Part shown: positions 1 through 8,445 of the stretch, piece after piece | How positions within the stretch are numbered: position 1 is the first letter of the stretch | Layout: every line of letters starts with the position of its first letter | Assembly: GCF_008831285.2 (NCBI RefSeq) | Contig: NW_022204657.1 | Span: 1 to 46,974, forward strand | Origin: Nymphaea colorata | Lineage: Eukaryota; Streptophyta; Magnoliopsida; Nymphaeales; Nymphaeaceae | Length of the DNA: 46,974 nt | Reading direction: 5' to 3' | The notes under the pieces: generated by a model | Told to the model about the DNA's origin: nothing | Database searches by the model: none | The model's input: only the letters and a program-made list of their open reading frames with translations | Program-made: the position numbers and the translations under genes

Positions 1-76
1 CCCAACCCCAACCCCAACCCCAACCCCAACCCCAACCCCAACCCCAACCCCAACCCCAACCCCAACCCCAACCCCA
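1..76. repeat. Left telomere, (CCCCAA)n
   Basis: Uninterrupted CCCCAA hexamers from the first base to about 76, then unique AT-rich sequence. This is the C-strand of the GGGGTT telomere used by oligohymenophorean ciliates. With the repeat at the other end it shows that the window is a whole chromosome and not a fragment. Confidence 0.98.
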
Positions 77-109
77 TTATTTTTACAATCAAATATTTAA
101 TCTAATTCA

Positions 110-212
110 TTTAGAAGAGAGATTCTATGGCCATATTATCCCTATTCATCATATGTAAATGGATCCTGATGGCTCTGACATACAAAAGAGTGATGAAAAG
201 TTTATTTACAGA
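110..212 (-). pseudogene. Relic of a discoidin (F5/8C) gene 3' end
   Basis: On the minus strand this stretch reads a tail containing YVRAIRIH and downstream residues that parallel the C-terminal end of the intact discoidin-domain gene at 1788-2306 (YARVIRIHP). At DNA level 159-177 matches 1851-1869 with one mismatch in 19. The rest of the domain is absent: the match stops just before the duplicated M20 promoter block at 215. It looks like a truncated gene copy left beside the telomere. The short length makes this tentative. Confidence 0.5.
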
Positions 213-214
213 TA

Positions 215-254
215 AATAGCGATGTGAAATCTCTTTGGGTATATTAATAAAGAT
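215..254 (+). promoter_or_regulatory. Duplicated 5' flank of M20 copy 1
   Basis: The 40 bases immediately before the ATG match 3081-3120, before copy 2, at 39 of 40 positions. The block contains TATATTAATAAAG ending at the start codon. Conservation of non-coding flank together with the start fits a core promoter/leader carried along in the duplication. It may simply be recent duplication, so function is inferred. Confidence 0.6.
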
Positions 255-659
255 ATGTAGAGTGCCATCTTTGACGCAAAGGTCTGCAGGTAGTTCGTTG
301 AGGAGGAGTTCACGAGGAGCGCGCTGCCGTCGCTGGTGGAGTACGTGAGGATCGAGAACATGAGCAAGGGCTTCTACACGCCCGAGGAGTGGAAGGCCGT
401 CGGCTGGGCCAAGCTCGAGGAGGCCGCCGACCACGTCCTCACCTGGATCACCGCGGCCGGCGTGAAGGGACTCAGGGCCGAGATCGTGGCCGACCGCGAG
501 CAGGACCTGACCCCCGCCATCCTCGTCGAGATCGACGGCGACCTGCCCGAGACCTACTTCTTCTACGGCCACTTCGACAAGCAGCCGCCCTTCGTCGGCT
601 GGAACGAGGGCCTCGGCCCCTACGCCCCCGTCCTCCACCCCTCCGCCGGCAACCCCGAA

Positions 660-698
<39 letters not shown>

Positions 699-1729
699 TC
701 CTACGGCTCCATCCTGGCCGTCAAGGCCCTGCAGGCCCAGGGCGTCCCCATCCCGAGTAAATTATGGCCGACGCAGGGTGCGTGATGATTTTCGAGGGCG
801 ACGAGGAGACCTCAAGTGGCGACGTGGAGAAACACATTCTGAAACTGAAGGAAAGGATCGGCACTCCGAAACTCGTTTTCTGTTTGGACTCAGGCGCCAC
901 AGACTACGAAAGGCTTTGGATCACCACTTCCCTCCGCGGATACGCCATCGCAACCGTGCGCATCGACGTCCTCAACGAAGGCGTACACTCGGGATCAGCC
1001 TCAGGACTAGTCCCCTCCTCTTTCCGCATTTTGAGACAGCTCATCGAAAGGCTTGAGAACCAGGAGACTGGCGTTATGGCTGAGTAGCTAGATGTCGACA
1101 TTCCCCCTAACAGATACAAATAAATTTACGATCTTGCTCAGGAGAAGGGAGAGGAAGCTTTGAAAGGCTTTGAAACAGTGCCAGGATTGGAGAGAGTCAA
1201 CTAAGGAGTGCTTCGCTCCTTGATTCTCAACGGGTGGAAGGCTCAGCTGGCAGTCATTGGAGCTGATGGACTTCCTCACCCCTCAAAGGCAGGAAACGTC
1301 ATGCTTCCCTACACATAAGTACGCCTCTCCATCCGCCTTCCCCCCACGAAAAATCCTGAACAAGCAAGGGATTTCATTGCCAAAACCCTGACTGAAAACC
1401 CACCCTACAACGCCAAGATCACTCTTTCGAACGTTCGATGCGGCGCCGGCTTTAACGCTCCCGAATTCCCTCCCGTCCTAACCGAAGTCCTAAGCGAAGC
1501 TGGTCGCAACTACTTCGGCAAGGAGCCTCTTTCCCTGGCTGAAGGCGTGTCTATTCCCTTCCTGACCTTCCTGAGCGAACTATGGCCGAAGGCTCAGTTC
1601 ATCGTCACAGGAGTCTTGGGGCCTCAATCAAACGCCCACGGTCCCAACGAATTCCTTCACATCCCCTACGTGAAGAGTCTCATCTGCTCCATGGCTCACG
1701 TCTTGGCTAAGACTGCAGGAAAACTATGA
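255..1729 (+). CDS. M20-family metallopeptidase (dipeptidase-like), copy 1
   Basis: A 484-aa cytosolic zinc peptidase of the M20/CNDP-ArgE family, which hydrolyses dipeptides or acylated amino acids using two metals. Visible landmarks are the GHFDKQPP metal motif, LYGRGGADDGY, the GDEET acidic pair, LDSG, SLRG, GVHSG, AGNVMLP and SNAHGPNEFLH. The ATG at 255 is chosen because copy 2 has the same start; the second codon is TAG read as Glu. One 20-nt GT-AG intron lies at 757-776 and restores the family's RCV spacing. In-frame TAG/TAA at about 1085, 1121 and 1201 align with acidic or Glu codons in copy 2. The first ~500 bases are strikingly GC-rich compared with the rest of the chromosome. The ending TGA is at 1727. 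No signal peptide. Substrate cannot be told from sequence. Confidence 0.93.
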
Positions 1730-1787
1730 TTTTATCCTATGTTAGCTGCTATATCGATGGATTGAGTGTCATGATTAGAGGAGAAGA

Positions 1788-2306
1788 TCAATCGAAATCA
1801 ATGTAGACGGCATCGAATCTCAAAGCGACATGGGTTTGGTAGGTTTGCGGATGGATCCTGATGACTCTGGCGTAGATGGGACTGCTGAAAGATATCTTCA
1901 CCTTGGTGGTTTGGTCTCCATTGGCTTGGAATTCCTTTCCATTCTACACATACTCCCACATTTTTCCATTCAGCGAAGACGAGACCTTTAGGGACTTTAC
2001 CCAAGCAGCATGATCCCCTCTCCCTTGGAGGATCAAATGCGTCCACAACCTCGGTATGGCTGAGCTGACCTGAATCCAGCAGCCGGCCTGATTTTCGTTG
2101 ATTTTGGGAACCCACGCGTGCCAACTCTGGTAGTTGCAGTCTAGTTGGTAATGCGTGTGAAGCTCATTCTAGCAGCTGGAGTATTGAACAGGCGAGCCTG
2201 TCTGCACTGCATATACCTCTCTTATTTCGCGTTAGTTAGGAGACATGCCCAAATATTTTTGCTTCAGTTGGTCGCAACTCATCTGCTTATTTGCTTTTGA
2301 TTACAT
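1788..2306 (-). CDS. F5/8 type C (discoidin) domain protein
   Basis: A 172-aa protein that is essentially one F5/8C jelly-roll domain, a fold that binds carbohydrate or lipid. Key signs are an early SWHAWVPK stretch, GCWIQV, ILQGRGDHAAWVKSLKV, GKMWEYVENGK, FQANGD and the closing ARVIRIHP...ALRFDAVY, all in family order. The start is the first ATG after an upstream TGA; the next codon is TAA (Glu). TAG also encodes Glu in WEYVENG, matching the common ENG of this loop. No intron, no clear signal peptide. It lies between the two M20 copies, convergent with copy 1, 58 bp apart. A truncated relative sits at 110-212. Ligand unknown. Confidence 0.88.
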
Positions 2307-2513
2307 ACTTCAAAGCGCATAAAAGTCTGAAGTAATATGAATAACTCTTGAATCTCATGAGAACAAAGGGTGAAGCAACCATGTCAACAATATCTTTCCA
2401 TTAAATACAAAACCTCCATCATTACATGTCATCTTTATTGACCCATAAAAATTCTCTTTTTCCATAAACATACATCGTTATCAGGCTTCATTCACTCAAT
2501 TCCCTTATTGGGA

Positions 2514-2948
2514 ATGTAAATCTAGATCAAAAAAAAGCGGGTGGTCGGTAACAACAAGATCCTTTACGACGTGGTAATCAACGGTCGTGAGGAGGTTCGG
2601 GAATACCACGAGATGATCCCACATTTGGATAAGATCATTGAGTTTGAGCAGAATTTGAAAAACAATCGCCAGAATAAGGGTTCCAAGAGAAAAGGCAGAG
2701 GAGAGGTGACCATTGACGAGGATAATGATTGCCCCAAAGATTACAATACCGAAGCCCAGGAGAATCCATTCAAGGACAAAGTGGTAAAGGATCTCATCTT
2801 CATGGAGGAGAGAAATGCCACGCTCAGGTTTAAGGTGAGCTTCAACGATGGATCCGTAAGATTCACCAACAATAGGGAACTCAGGAGGTGGAGACCAGAT
2901 CTCCTCCTCGATTTCTATGAAAGCCAAGTGCGCGTCGGATTCAATTGA
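2514..2948 (+). CDS. Small HP1-like chromodomain/chromo-shadow protein
   Basis: A 144-aa protein with an N-terminal chromodomain-like segment (KKRVVG...ILYDVVINGR...HLDKIIEFEQN, residues ~6-45), a charged KGSKRKGRG linker, and a C-terminal chromo-shadow-like segment (LRFKVSFNDGSV...RPDLLLDFYESQVR, residues ~100-140) ending in the typical Pro-x-x-hydrophobic-x-FYE. The aromatic W of the usual K-W-x-G cage is not visible, so histone methyl-lysine binding is uncertain. HP1-like proteins in ciliates include heterochromatin and DNA-elimination factors (Pdd1, Hhp1); a chromatin role is inferred by family. Start at the ATG followed by TAA, with TAG at codon 4. No introns. Confidence 0.72.
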
Positions 2949-3080
2949 TCAATTTCCCCCCATTTATTCTTACGATCACCAAATAAAAGTAAATGAAGCA
3001 AAGAGAGGTAGGGGAAAGAGGAATTCAATTATATGGGAATTTTGAGTGTTTTGTCCCATATCGATTTACTGAAGATATTT

Positions 3081-3120
3081 AATAGCGATGTGAAATCTCT
3101 TTGGCTATATTAATAAAGAT
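3081..3120 (+). promoter_or_regulatory. Duplicated 5' flank of M20 copy 2
   Basis: Partner of the block at 215-254, 39 of 40 bases identical and ending at the ATG. It lies 132 bp after the HP1-like stop codon. Probably the core promoter and leader of copy 2. Confidence 0.6.
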
Positions 3121-3528
3121 ATGTAGGGTGCCAAGTTTGACGCGAGTGTGTGCAAATCCTTCGTTGAGGAGGAGTTCACGAGGAGCGCGCTGCCGTCGCT
3201 GGTGGAGTACGTGAGGATCGAGAACATGAGCAAGGGCTTCTACACGCCCGAGGAGTGGAAGGGCGTCGGCTGGGCCAAGCTCGAGGAGGCCGCCCACCAC
3301 GTCCTCAGCTGGATCACCGCGGCCGGCGTGAAGGGACTCAGGGCCGAGATCGTGGCCGACCGCGAGCAGGACCTGACCCCCGCCATCCTCGTCGAGATCG
3401 ACGGCGACCTGCCCGAGACCTACTTCTTCTACGGCCACTTCGACAAGCAGCCGCCCTTCGTCGGCTGGAACGAGGGCCTCGGCCCCTACGCCCCCGTCCT
3501 CCACCCCTCCGCCGACAACCCCGAAAAA

Positions 3529-3564
<36 letters not shown>

Positions 3565-4598
3565 TTCTACGGCTCCATCCTGGCCGTCAAGGCCCTGCAA
3601 GCCCAGGGCGTCCCCATCCCGAGTAAATTCCGACCGACGCAGGGTGCGTGATGATTTTCGAGGGCGACGAGGAGACCTCAAGTGGCGACGTGGAGAAACA
3701 CATTCTGAAACTGAAGGAAAGGATCGGCACTCCGAAACTCGTTTTCTGTTTGGACTCGGGCGCCACAGACTACGAAAGGCTTTGGATCACCACTTCCCTC
3801 CGCGGATACGCCATCGCAACCGTGCGCATCGACGTCCTCAACGAAGGCGTGCACTCGGGATCCGCCTCAGGACTAGTCCCCTCCTCTTTCCGCATTTTGA
3901 GACAGCTCATCGAAAGGCTTGAGAACCAGGAGACTGGAATCATGGCTGAAGATTTGGATGTTGATATTCCTCCCAACAGATACAAGGAGCTTTACGATCT
4001 TGCCAAGGAGAAAGGATAGGAAGCGCTCAAGGGATTCGAAACAATTGAAGGATTGGAGAGGGTCAACCAAGGAGTTCTTCGTTCTTTGATTCTCAATGGG
4101 TGGAAGGCTCAGCTGGCTGTCATTGGCGCTGATGGACTTCCCCACCCCTCCAAGGCAGGAAACGTCATGCTTCCTTATACTGAGGCTCGTCTTTCCATTC
4201 GTCTTCCTCCGACCAAGAACGCAGAATAAGCAAAGAACTTCATCGTCAAGACTTTGACTGAAAACCCACCCTACAATGCTAAGATTACTGTCACAAACGC
4301 AAGAAGCGGGCAAGGCTTCAACGCTCCTGAATACACTCCTCTCTTGGACAACGTCCTTACCGAGGCAAGCAATACCTACTTCGGAAAAGTTCCTCTTGCC
4401 ATTGCAGAAGGCGGATCCATTCCTTTCCTGACCTTCCTCGCTGAGCTCTGGCCAAAGTCGCAATTCATCGTCACTGGAGTGCTTGGTCCGCTCTCCAACG
4501 CTCACGGTCCCAACGAATTCCTTCACATTCCCTACGTGAAGAGCCTCATCTGCTCCATGGCTCACGTCTTGGCCAACACCGCAGGAAGGCTGCCCTGA
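3121..4598 (+). CDS. M20-family metallopeptidase (dipeptidase-like), copy 2
   Basis: A 485-aa paralogue of the gene at 255-1729 with the same start (ATG-TAG), the same 20-nt intron position (3623-3642) and all metal-binding motifs (GHFDKQPP, GRGGADDGY, GDEET, NEFLH). Nearly identical to copy 1 up to about 3945, then clearly diverged until the end, where it is again recognisable but not identical. UAR codons align with Glu or Asp in copy 1 (for example TAG at 4017 against GAG). This mutual replacement is direct evidence that UAR is read as an acidic residue here. Complete and apparently functional. Confidence 0.93.
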
Positions 4599-4669
4599 TT
4601 ATCACCCAACGTAAAATACTCGATATGGACTTTTGCATTAATACCTGAGAGGGGGTTATTGAATTAATT

Positions 4670-4741
4670 GGGCGATTGGTCTAGGGGTATGATTCTTGTT
4701 TCGGGTACAAGAGGTCCCGGGTTCAATTCCCGGATCGCCCC
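4670..4741 (+). tRNA. tRNA-Pro (anticodon CGG)
   Basis: Cloverleaf with acceptor GGGCGAT/ATCGCCC, A-box-like TGGTCTAGGGGTA, anticodon stem CTTGT/ACAAG around loop TTCGGGT (anticodon CGG), and T-arm GTCCCGGGTTCAATTCCCGG. The body closely follows eukaryotic tRNA-Pro. No intron. Discriminator base C at 4741; CCA is not encoded. Confidence 0.95.
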
Positions 4742-4742
4742 A

Positions 4743-4748
4743 TTTTTT
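4743..4748 (+). terminator. RNA polymerase III terminator
   Basis: A run of six T residues one base after the tRNA-Pro 3' end, the standard Pol III stop signal. Confidence 0.85.
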
Positions 4749-4796
4749 ATCGATTCTAAAACTGCGGAATATGGCATTGAATAGTGAATCATATGA

Positions 4797-5649
4797 TCAG
4801 TCTCTTTTAATCTCGTTTTGGTTGCGGTCTGCAGCCTATTTTTAGGAATATTGATGATAAATCTCGTCAAAAAAGTTTGAAAATTCGTCTTTCATGGCAG
4901 TCACAAACTGATTTTCGTCTGCGTAGTCCGAAGGAAGGTAAATTTTGGAAAAACTGTAGTAGACCTTTTGGTTCCATTCCATTTCCAATTTTTTTTCGTT
5001 GAATATCTTTTCGTTTCCGAAGGACATTAAAAATTGAACGGGGATCCCTCTTCGATATCCATACTATATCCTTTGATGCTTACCCTGATCATTCCTGTCT
5101 TCAGCTTGTCCTTGTTGACTGCTGTGACGCCTCCCATTCTGTGGCCTTCGGGTAGGCCAAGAGAGACGGCCTTGGTGATTTTCGAAACTTCTAGTCAAGC
5201 CATGAGTTAAACCTTTATTGGATATTGATTACTTTTCAGGATCGATGTTTCCTGATCGGTTGAAAAACCAAACTGTATGTCTTGCCGATAGTGAAAAAAT
5301 GAAGAAGACAACTCCAACCATCAATCTATTTTACGCGGTGAGTACCTGGATAAAAAGTTGGTCTGATGCTCGCCGATTACGGAATGAACAAAGAAATCTG
5401 CCTGTGTTCGGTGGTTAGTCAGCAGTAGAGTCTTTTCTCTTCGCATCTCCTTGGAATTTTAAAGCTTGTGAAGGCTAACTTTGAAATACTCCATTGAGTA
5501 TTATGCCCAATACTGGTGAGAGCTGACTATACCGAAACATACAGTTTTAAGTTCTTGTGGGTGAGGGCCTTGATTGACGCCTTGAAGGCGAACCAGTAGA
5601 ACAATTTCAGGATGATGAGAATGTTTCTTAACTTGGTCAATAAGGACAT
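4797..5649 (-). CDS. PlsC-type acyltransferase (lysophospholipid/AGPAT-like)
   Basis: A 256-aa membrane acyltransferase that would move an acyl chain from acyl-CoA to a lysophospholipid. Block I NHRTQAD (H-x4-D catalytic motif) lies near residue 80, block III is GLPEGHR, and the later block GIPVQFLMSFGN matches the family. Two hydrophobic stretches (ILIILKLFYWFAFKA, residues ~9-23, and a second at VGVVFFIFSL) probably span or dip into the ER membrane. Five exons are joined by introns at 5513-5532, 5326-5345, 5191-5212 and 5064-5083 (20, 20, 22, 20 nt); removing them restores one continuous frame. It follows the DENN gene on the same strand by 105 bp. Acyl acceptor unknown. Confidence 0.87.
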
Positions 5650-5754
5650 ATCAGATTATAAATCAACCCATGCTATTCCTGAGTTGAATATGGGAAAGAT
5701 AATGAAATTGATTCAATATTGCCATATAAATGGAAGGTTATTATATATCACTAA

Positions 5755-7472
5755 TCACTTTTTCTTGGAAAGCTCGTGCTTGTTCTACTTGTAATACGAA
5801 GCCATTTGGGATTACATGAATTGGATGTGGAAATCGTCAATTTCTTCTTATATCTTTCCAGTTTCGATGAACGAGCGTAGCTTCTTCGTATATGAGTAGA
5901 ACTTATATGTGAGTCTTTCATCGGGGGATTTTTCGATGAGATGCGAGATCTGTTTTTATGATTTTACCTCTTTGCTATTCTTGGTGAACTGCTTATAGCA
6001 CTTCTTGATCCTTTTCTTGAAAGATTCGATTTAGTTCAAATCGTTATCTTCCCCATCTTCGGCGTATATTGTTATGAAATCATTCTAAGGCAGTTTTTTA
6101 GATTTTTAGCCTTACTCCTCACCGTCCTTTTAGATATACCCGATGATGATCGGTAGGGGCGAGCTGAGGAAGGGCTAAAAGTAATGTGAGTAATAGTAGA
6201 CGATGGGAAAGATCCAATTGAAAGGGTAAAGAATGCTCCTGATGACTTCGATAAGTTGGTTCAAATTTTTGCGATTTTTGCATATGACGATGATGTGTTG
6301 CTCGGTGAGCATGTAGTGAAAGATCTTGATCAGTTTTAGCAAGTTGAATCTATGGATAAAACTCTCGATATAACTGAATTGGTCTGATACGTAATTGCTC
6401 TTGCTGTTGTAGACCAGCCTCAAACCGCAGATATTCGCCTTTAGCTACAAGTTTATTGGGTAGGATGATACAGTGAGACACTTCTATAGGCTTTTAGAAG
6501 TGAAATCTTTTAAAATCTAAGAGATTATGTCCACTTTTTCAGTCTTGCCGATTATTTCCTTGTTCATGTTCAGCATACGATACTTTAGCTCCTCTAAATA
6601 AGCAAATTTTTACGTTGGACTATCCTGTTCAAGTCTTTGAAGAAATTAGGAAAAGGAGCTGCACTGATGAAGCCATAAGCCAACTAAGTTTCATATGATT
6701 GTTTATTCATGGTGATTATCTCAGGTCTGACCACTCCAAAGATATATCTTTTCCTGATGATATGCGTATATCTTTCGAAATCGCTGATCCTGCCCTTCTC
6801 TCCTTCCTTTTCGCTGATATTATCAAACACATATTGAAAATCCTCGCAGGGGGTGCCAAAATTGATCTCATTCTTTCTGCTATCGAACTAATCATCCAAG
6901 ATCTATGGAATCTTGTCATCGACGAAGACGTAGCGATAGACAATGTCAAACATGCTTTTCAGCCTGTCGAACTTACCGATTGGGTATATGAATCTCAAGG
7001 GATCGAAGTGGTCGATGCTGCTTATCTTCTATATTATGAAACATCCTTCAATGAGCTCGCAAAGCTTCTTGGGTACTTCGAAGGTCTTGGCTATGTTTTC
7101 CTCAAAGAAGTCAAACATATCTTACGAGTTGATCGGGATTGATTTGTTGCTTTAGACCTTCGGTTTGAATGGTGATTATTTTTTATTCGTTAGTGTGATT
7201 TGTTCCTTTTTCTCTGGGCTTGTTGTGGTCCTGCTCGGAAAGAAATTTTGTGAGATGATGGTCTCTTCAGGTCTGAACAGATTCTCATTTGACTATCGTA
7301 TTTACTTTTCTGAGTTGCGGGCGTTCAGTAGCTGCTGGTAGGCCTTCTCCATCATGTAATACTTCGATTTCCAGATCTAAAGTTATGCTTAAAGCTCTTA
7401 GTTTCGCTTGGATATATTTCTTATAATCTCGTCTTTGTGCATTCTGATTAATTAACTATTATTAAATGCCAT
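5755..7472 (-). CDS. DENN-domain protein (putative Rab GEF)
   Basis: A 565-aa protein with the DENN signature: the cDENN core LLKLIKIFHYMLTEQHIIV, then SILYPFNWIFPIVYY and SSPLPIIIGYI at residues ~390-460, preceded by a uDENN-like part (KSYETELAYGFISAAPFPNF) and followed by a helical dDENN-like end. DENN proteins exchange GDP for GTP on Rab GTPases in vesicle traffic. The first ~130 residues are polar and low-complexity. One 20-nt intron at 6594-6613; an in-frame 18-nt GTAAAA...CAG stretch near 5965 could be a second. Start at 7472 is the most upstream in-frame ATG. The exact DENN class is not clear. Confidence 0.82.
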
Positions 7473-7786
7473 CGTCCACCCATCAGCTAACCCAGTGATT
7501 AATTGTATCTATGTATTTGAACTTTTGTATCGAAGGTTTTTGTTGGCAAAATAATCTTGAAAATTTGATGTCGGGAAATGAAGTAAAAATGGAGAAAATG
7601 GGCTTGATTGTGTTTTGAATTTTTTATCTTTTTTACTTGTTTGTTTAATAAGATATGTTGGTCTTACACGTTAATAAAAGAATAAGAAAGATGATCATTT
7701 TGGGCACGAATGAAGCAATTCAGATAAAAATTCAACGATTAGAAGGATATAGATTGATCAAAGATTCAGCTTTATCGCCATTTTAA
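7473..7786. other. Intergenic, no gene seen
   Basis: 314 bases of AT-rich sequence between the DENN gene start and the end of the next gene. It should hold the DENN promoter. No tRNA, repeat or convincing ORF is seen. Confidence 0.6.
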
Positions 7787-8225
7787 TCAAAAATAACAAC
7801 GTAGGTGCTCCCCATCTATGCCAAGGATGGCTTCAATAGCCCCAAATATAGGAAATTCAGCATCTTTCTCTAGCTAAATTGCTAATAAATGCAAATATAC
7901 AATTTATATCTCGTAAAGGTGTATTTTTGCAATATGTGTATTCAGACCAGTCTCTCCCAGCTCAATATTAAATACATTTTTTTAAAACAGAATTTTCTCC
8001 TCTTCATCGATACCAGATTAACCTTTGAAATAGAGGTTTTTTTCGTATTTTTTTATCCCATTCGGATCAATTGAAGATAATTCATATTGAACTATCCAAG
8101 TTTAGACCAGTATAACTGGCCGTGTGCGTGATGTCCTATACCGGAACGTCACCACATTTAATTTAAACAAAAGAAAATATAAATAAAACTCATTTAAATT
8201 GCTTTACCGATGCCAGCATAGTCAT
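7787..8225 (-). CDS. Unknown small protein
   Basis: A 139-aa protein of unrecognised family, too broken by TAA/TAG to show in a standard-code ORF scan. It reads MTMLAS, a 19-nt intron (8189-8207, GTAAAG...TGAG), then a hydrophobic YLYFLLFKL segment, then a mixed acidic/hydrophobic body with KYEKNLYFKGESG, VFNIELGETG and EFPIFGAIEAILG. The spliced length is an exact multiple of three, with no internal TGA, and composition looks like globular protein. The hydrophobic N-terminus may be a signal or anchor. Two adjacent imperfect hairpins (8107-8119 and 8128-8152) fall inside its first part. No function is proposed. Confidence 0.5.
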
Positions 8226-8445
8226 ATTAATCGTTTCTTGTGAGATAGGAGCTCCATGTTAAACGATATTAGAAGTATATTGATAAAAAGACTCTTTGAG
8301 CTTCATAATTTTTGCTTGTAAGTAGATAGCAAGCAGGTTTGGCATAAATTGAGAAGTATTTTAGCAATCCTTGAGAATGAAATACATAGGCAAATCCTAT
8401 TATAGATAGACTTTTACGTATCACTAAATCTATGATTAAAATCAA

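Noticed and set aside
111-638. Long minus-strand ORF opposite M20 copy 1 (and 3079-3681 opposite copy 2)
   Set aside because: Shadow of the GC-rich coding strand; Val/Gly/Asp/Glu-rich nonsense with no family signs, while the plus strand has clear M20 motifs.
389-760. Arg/Pro-rich plus-strand ORF overlapping M20 copy 1
   Set aside because: Second-frame shadow of a GC-rich gene; composition alone explains its openness.
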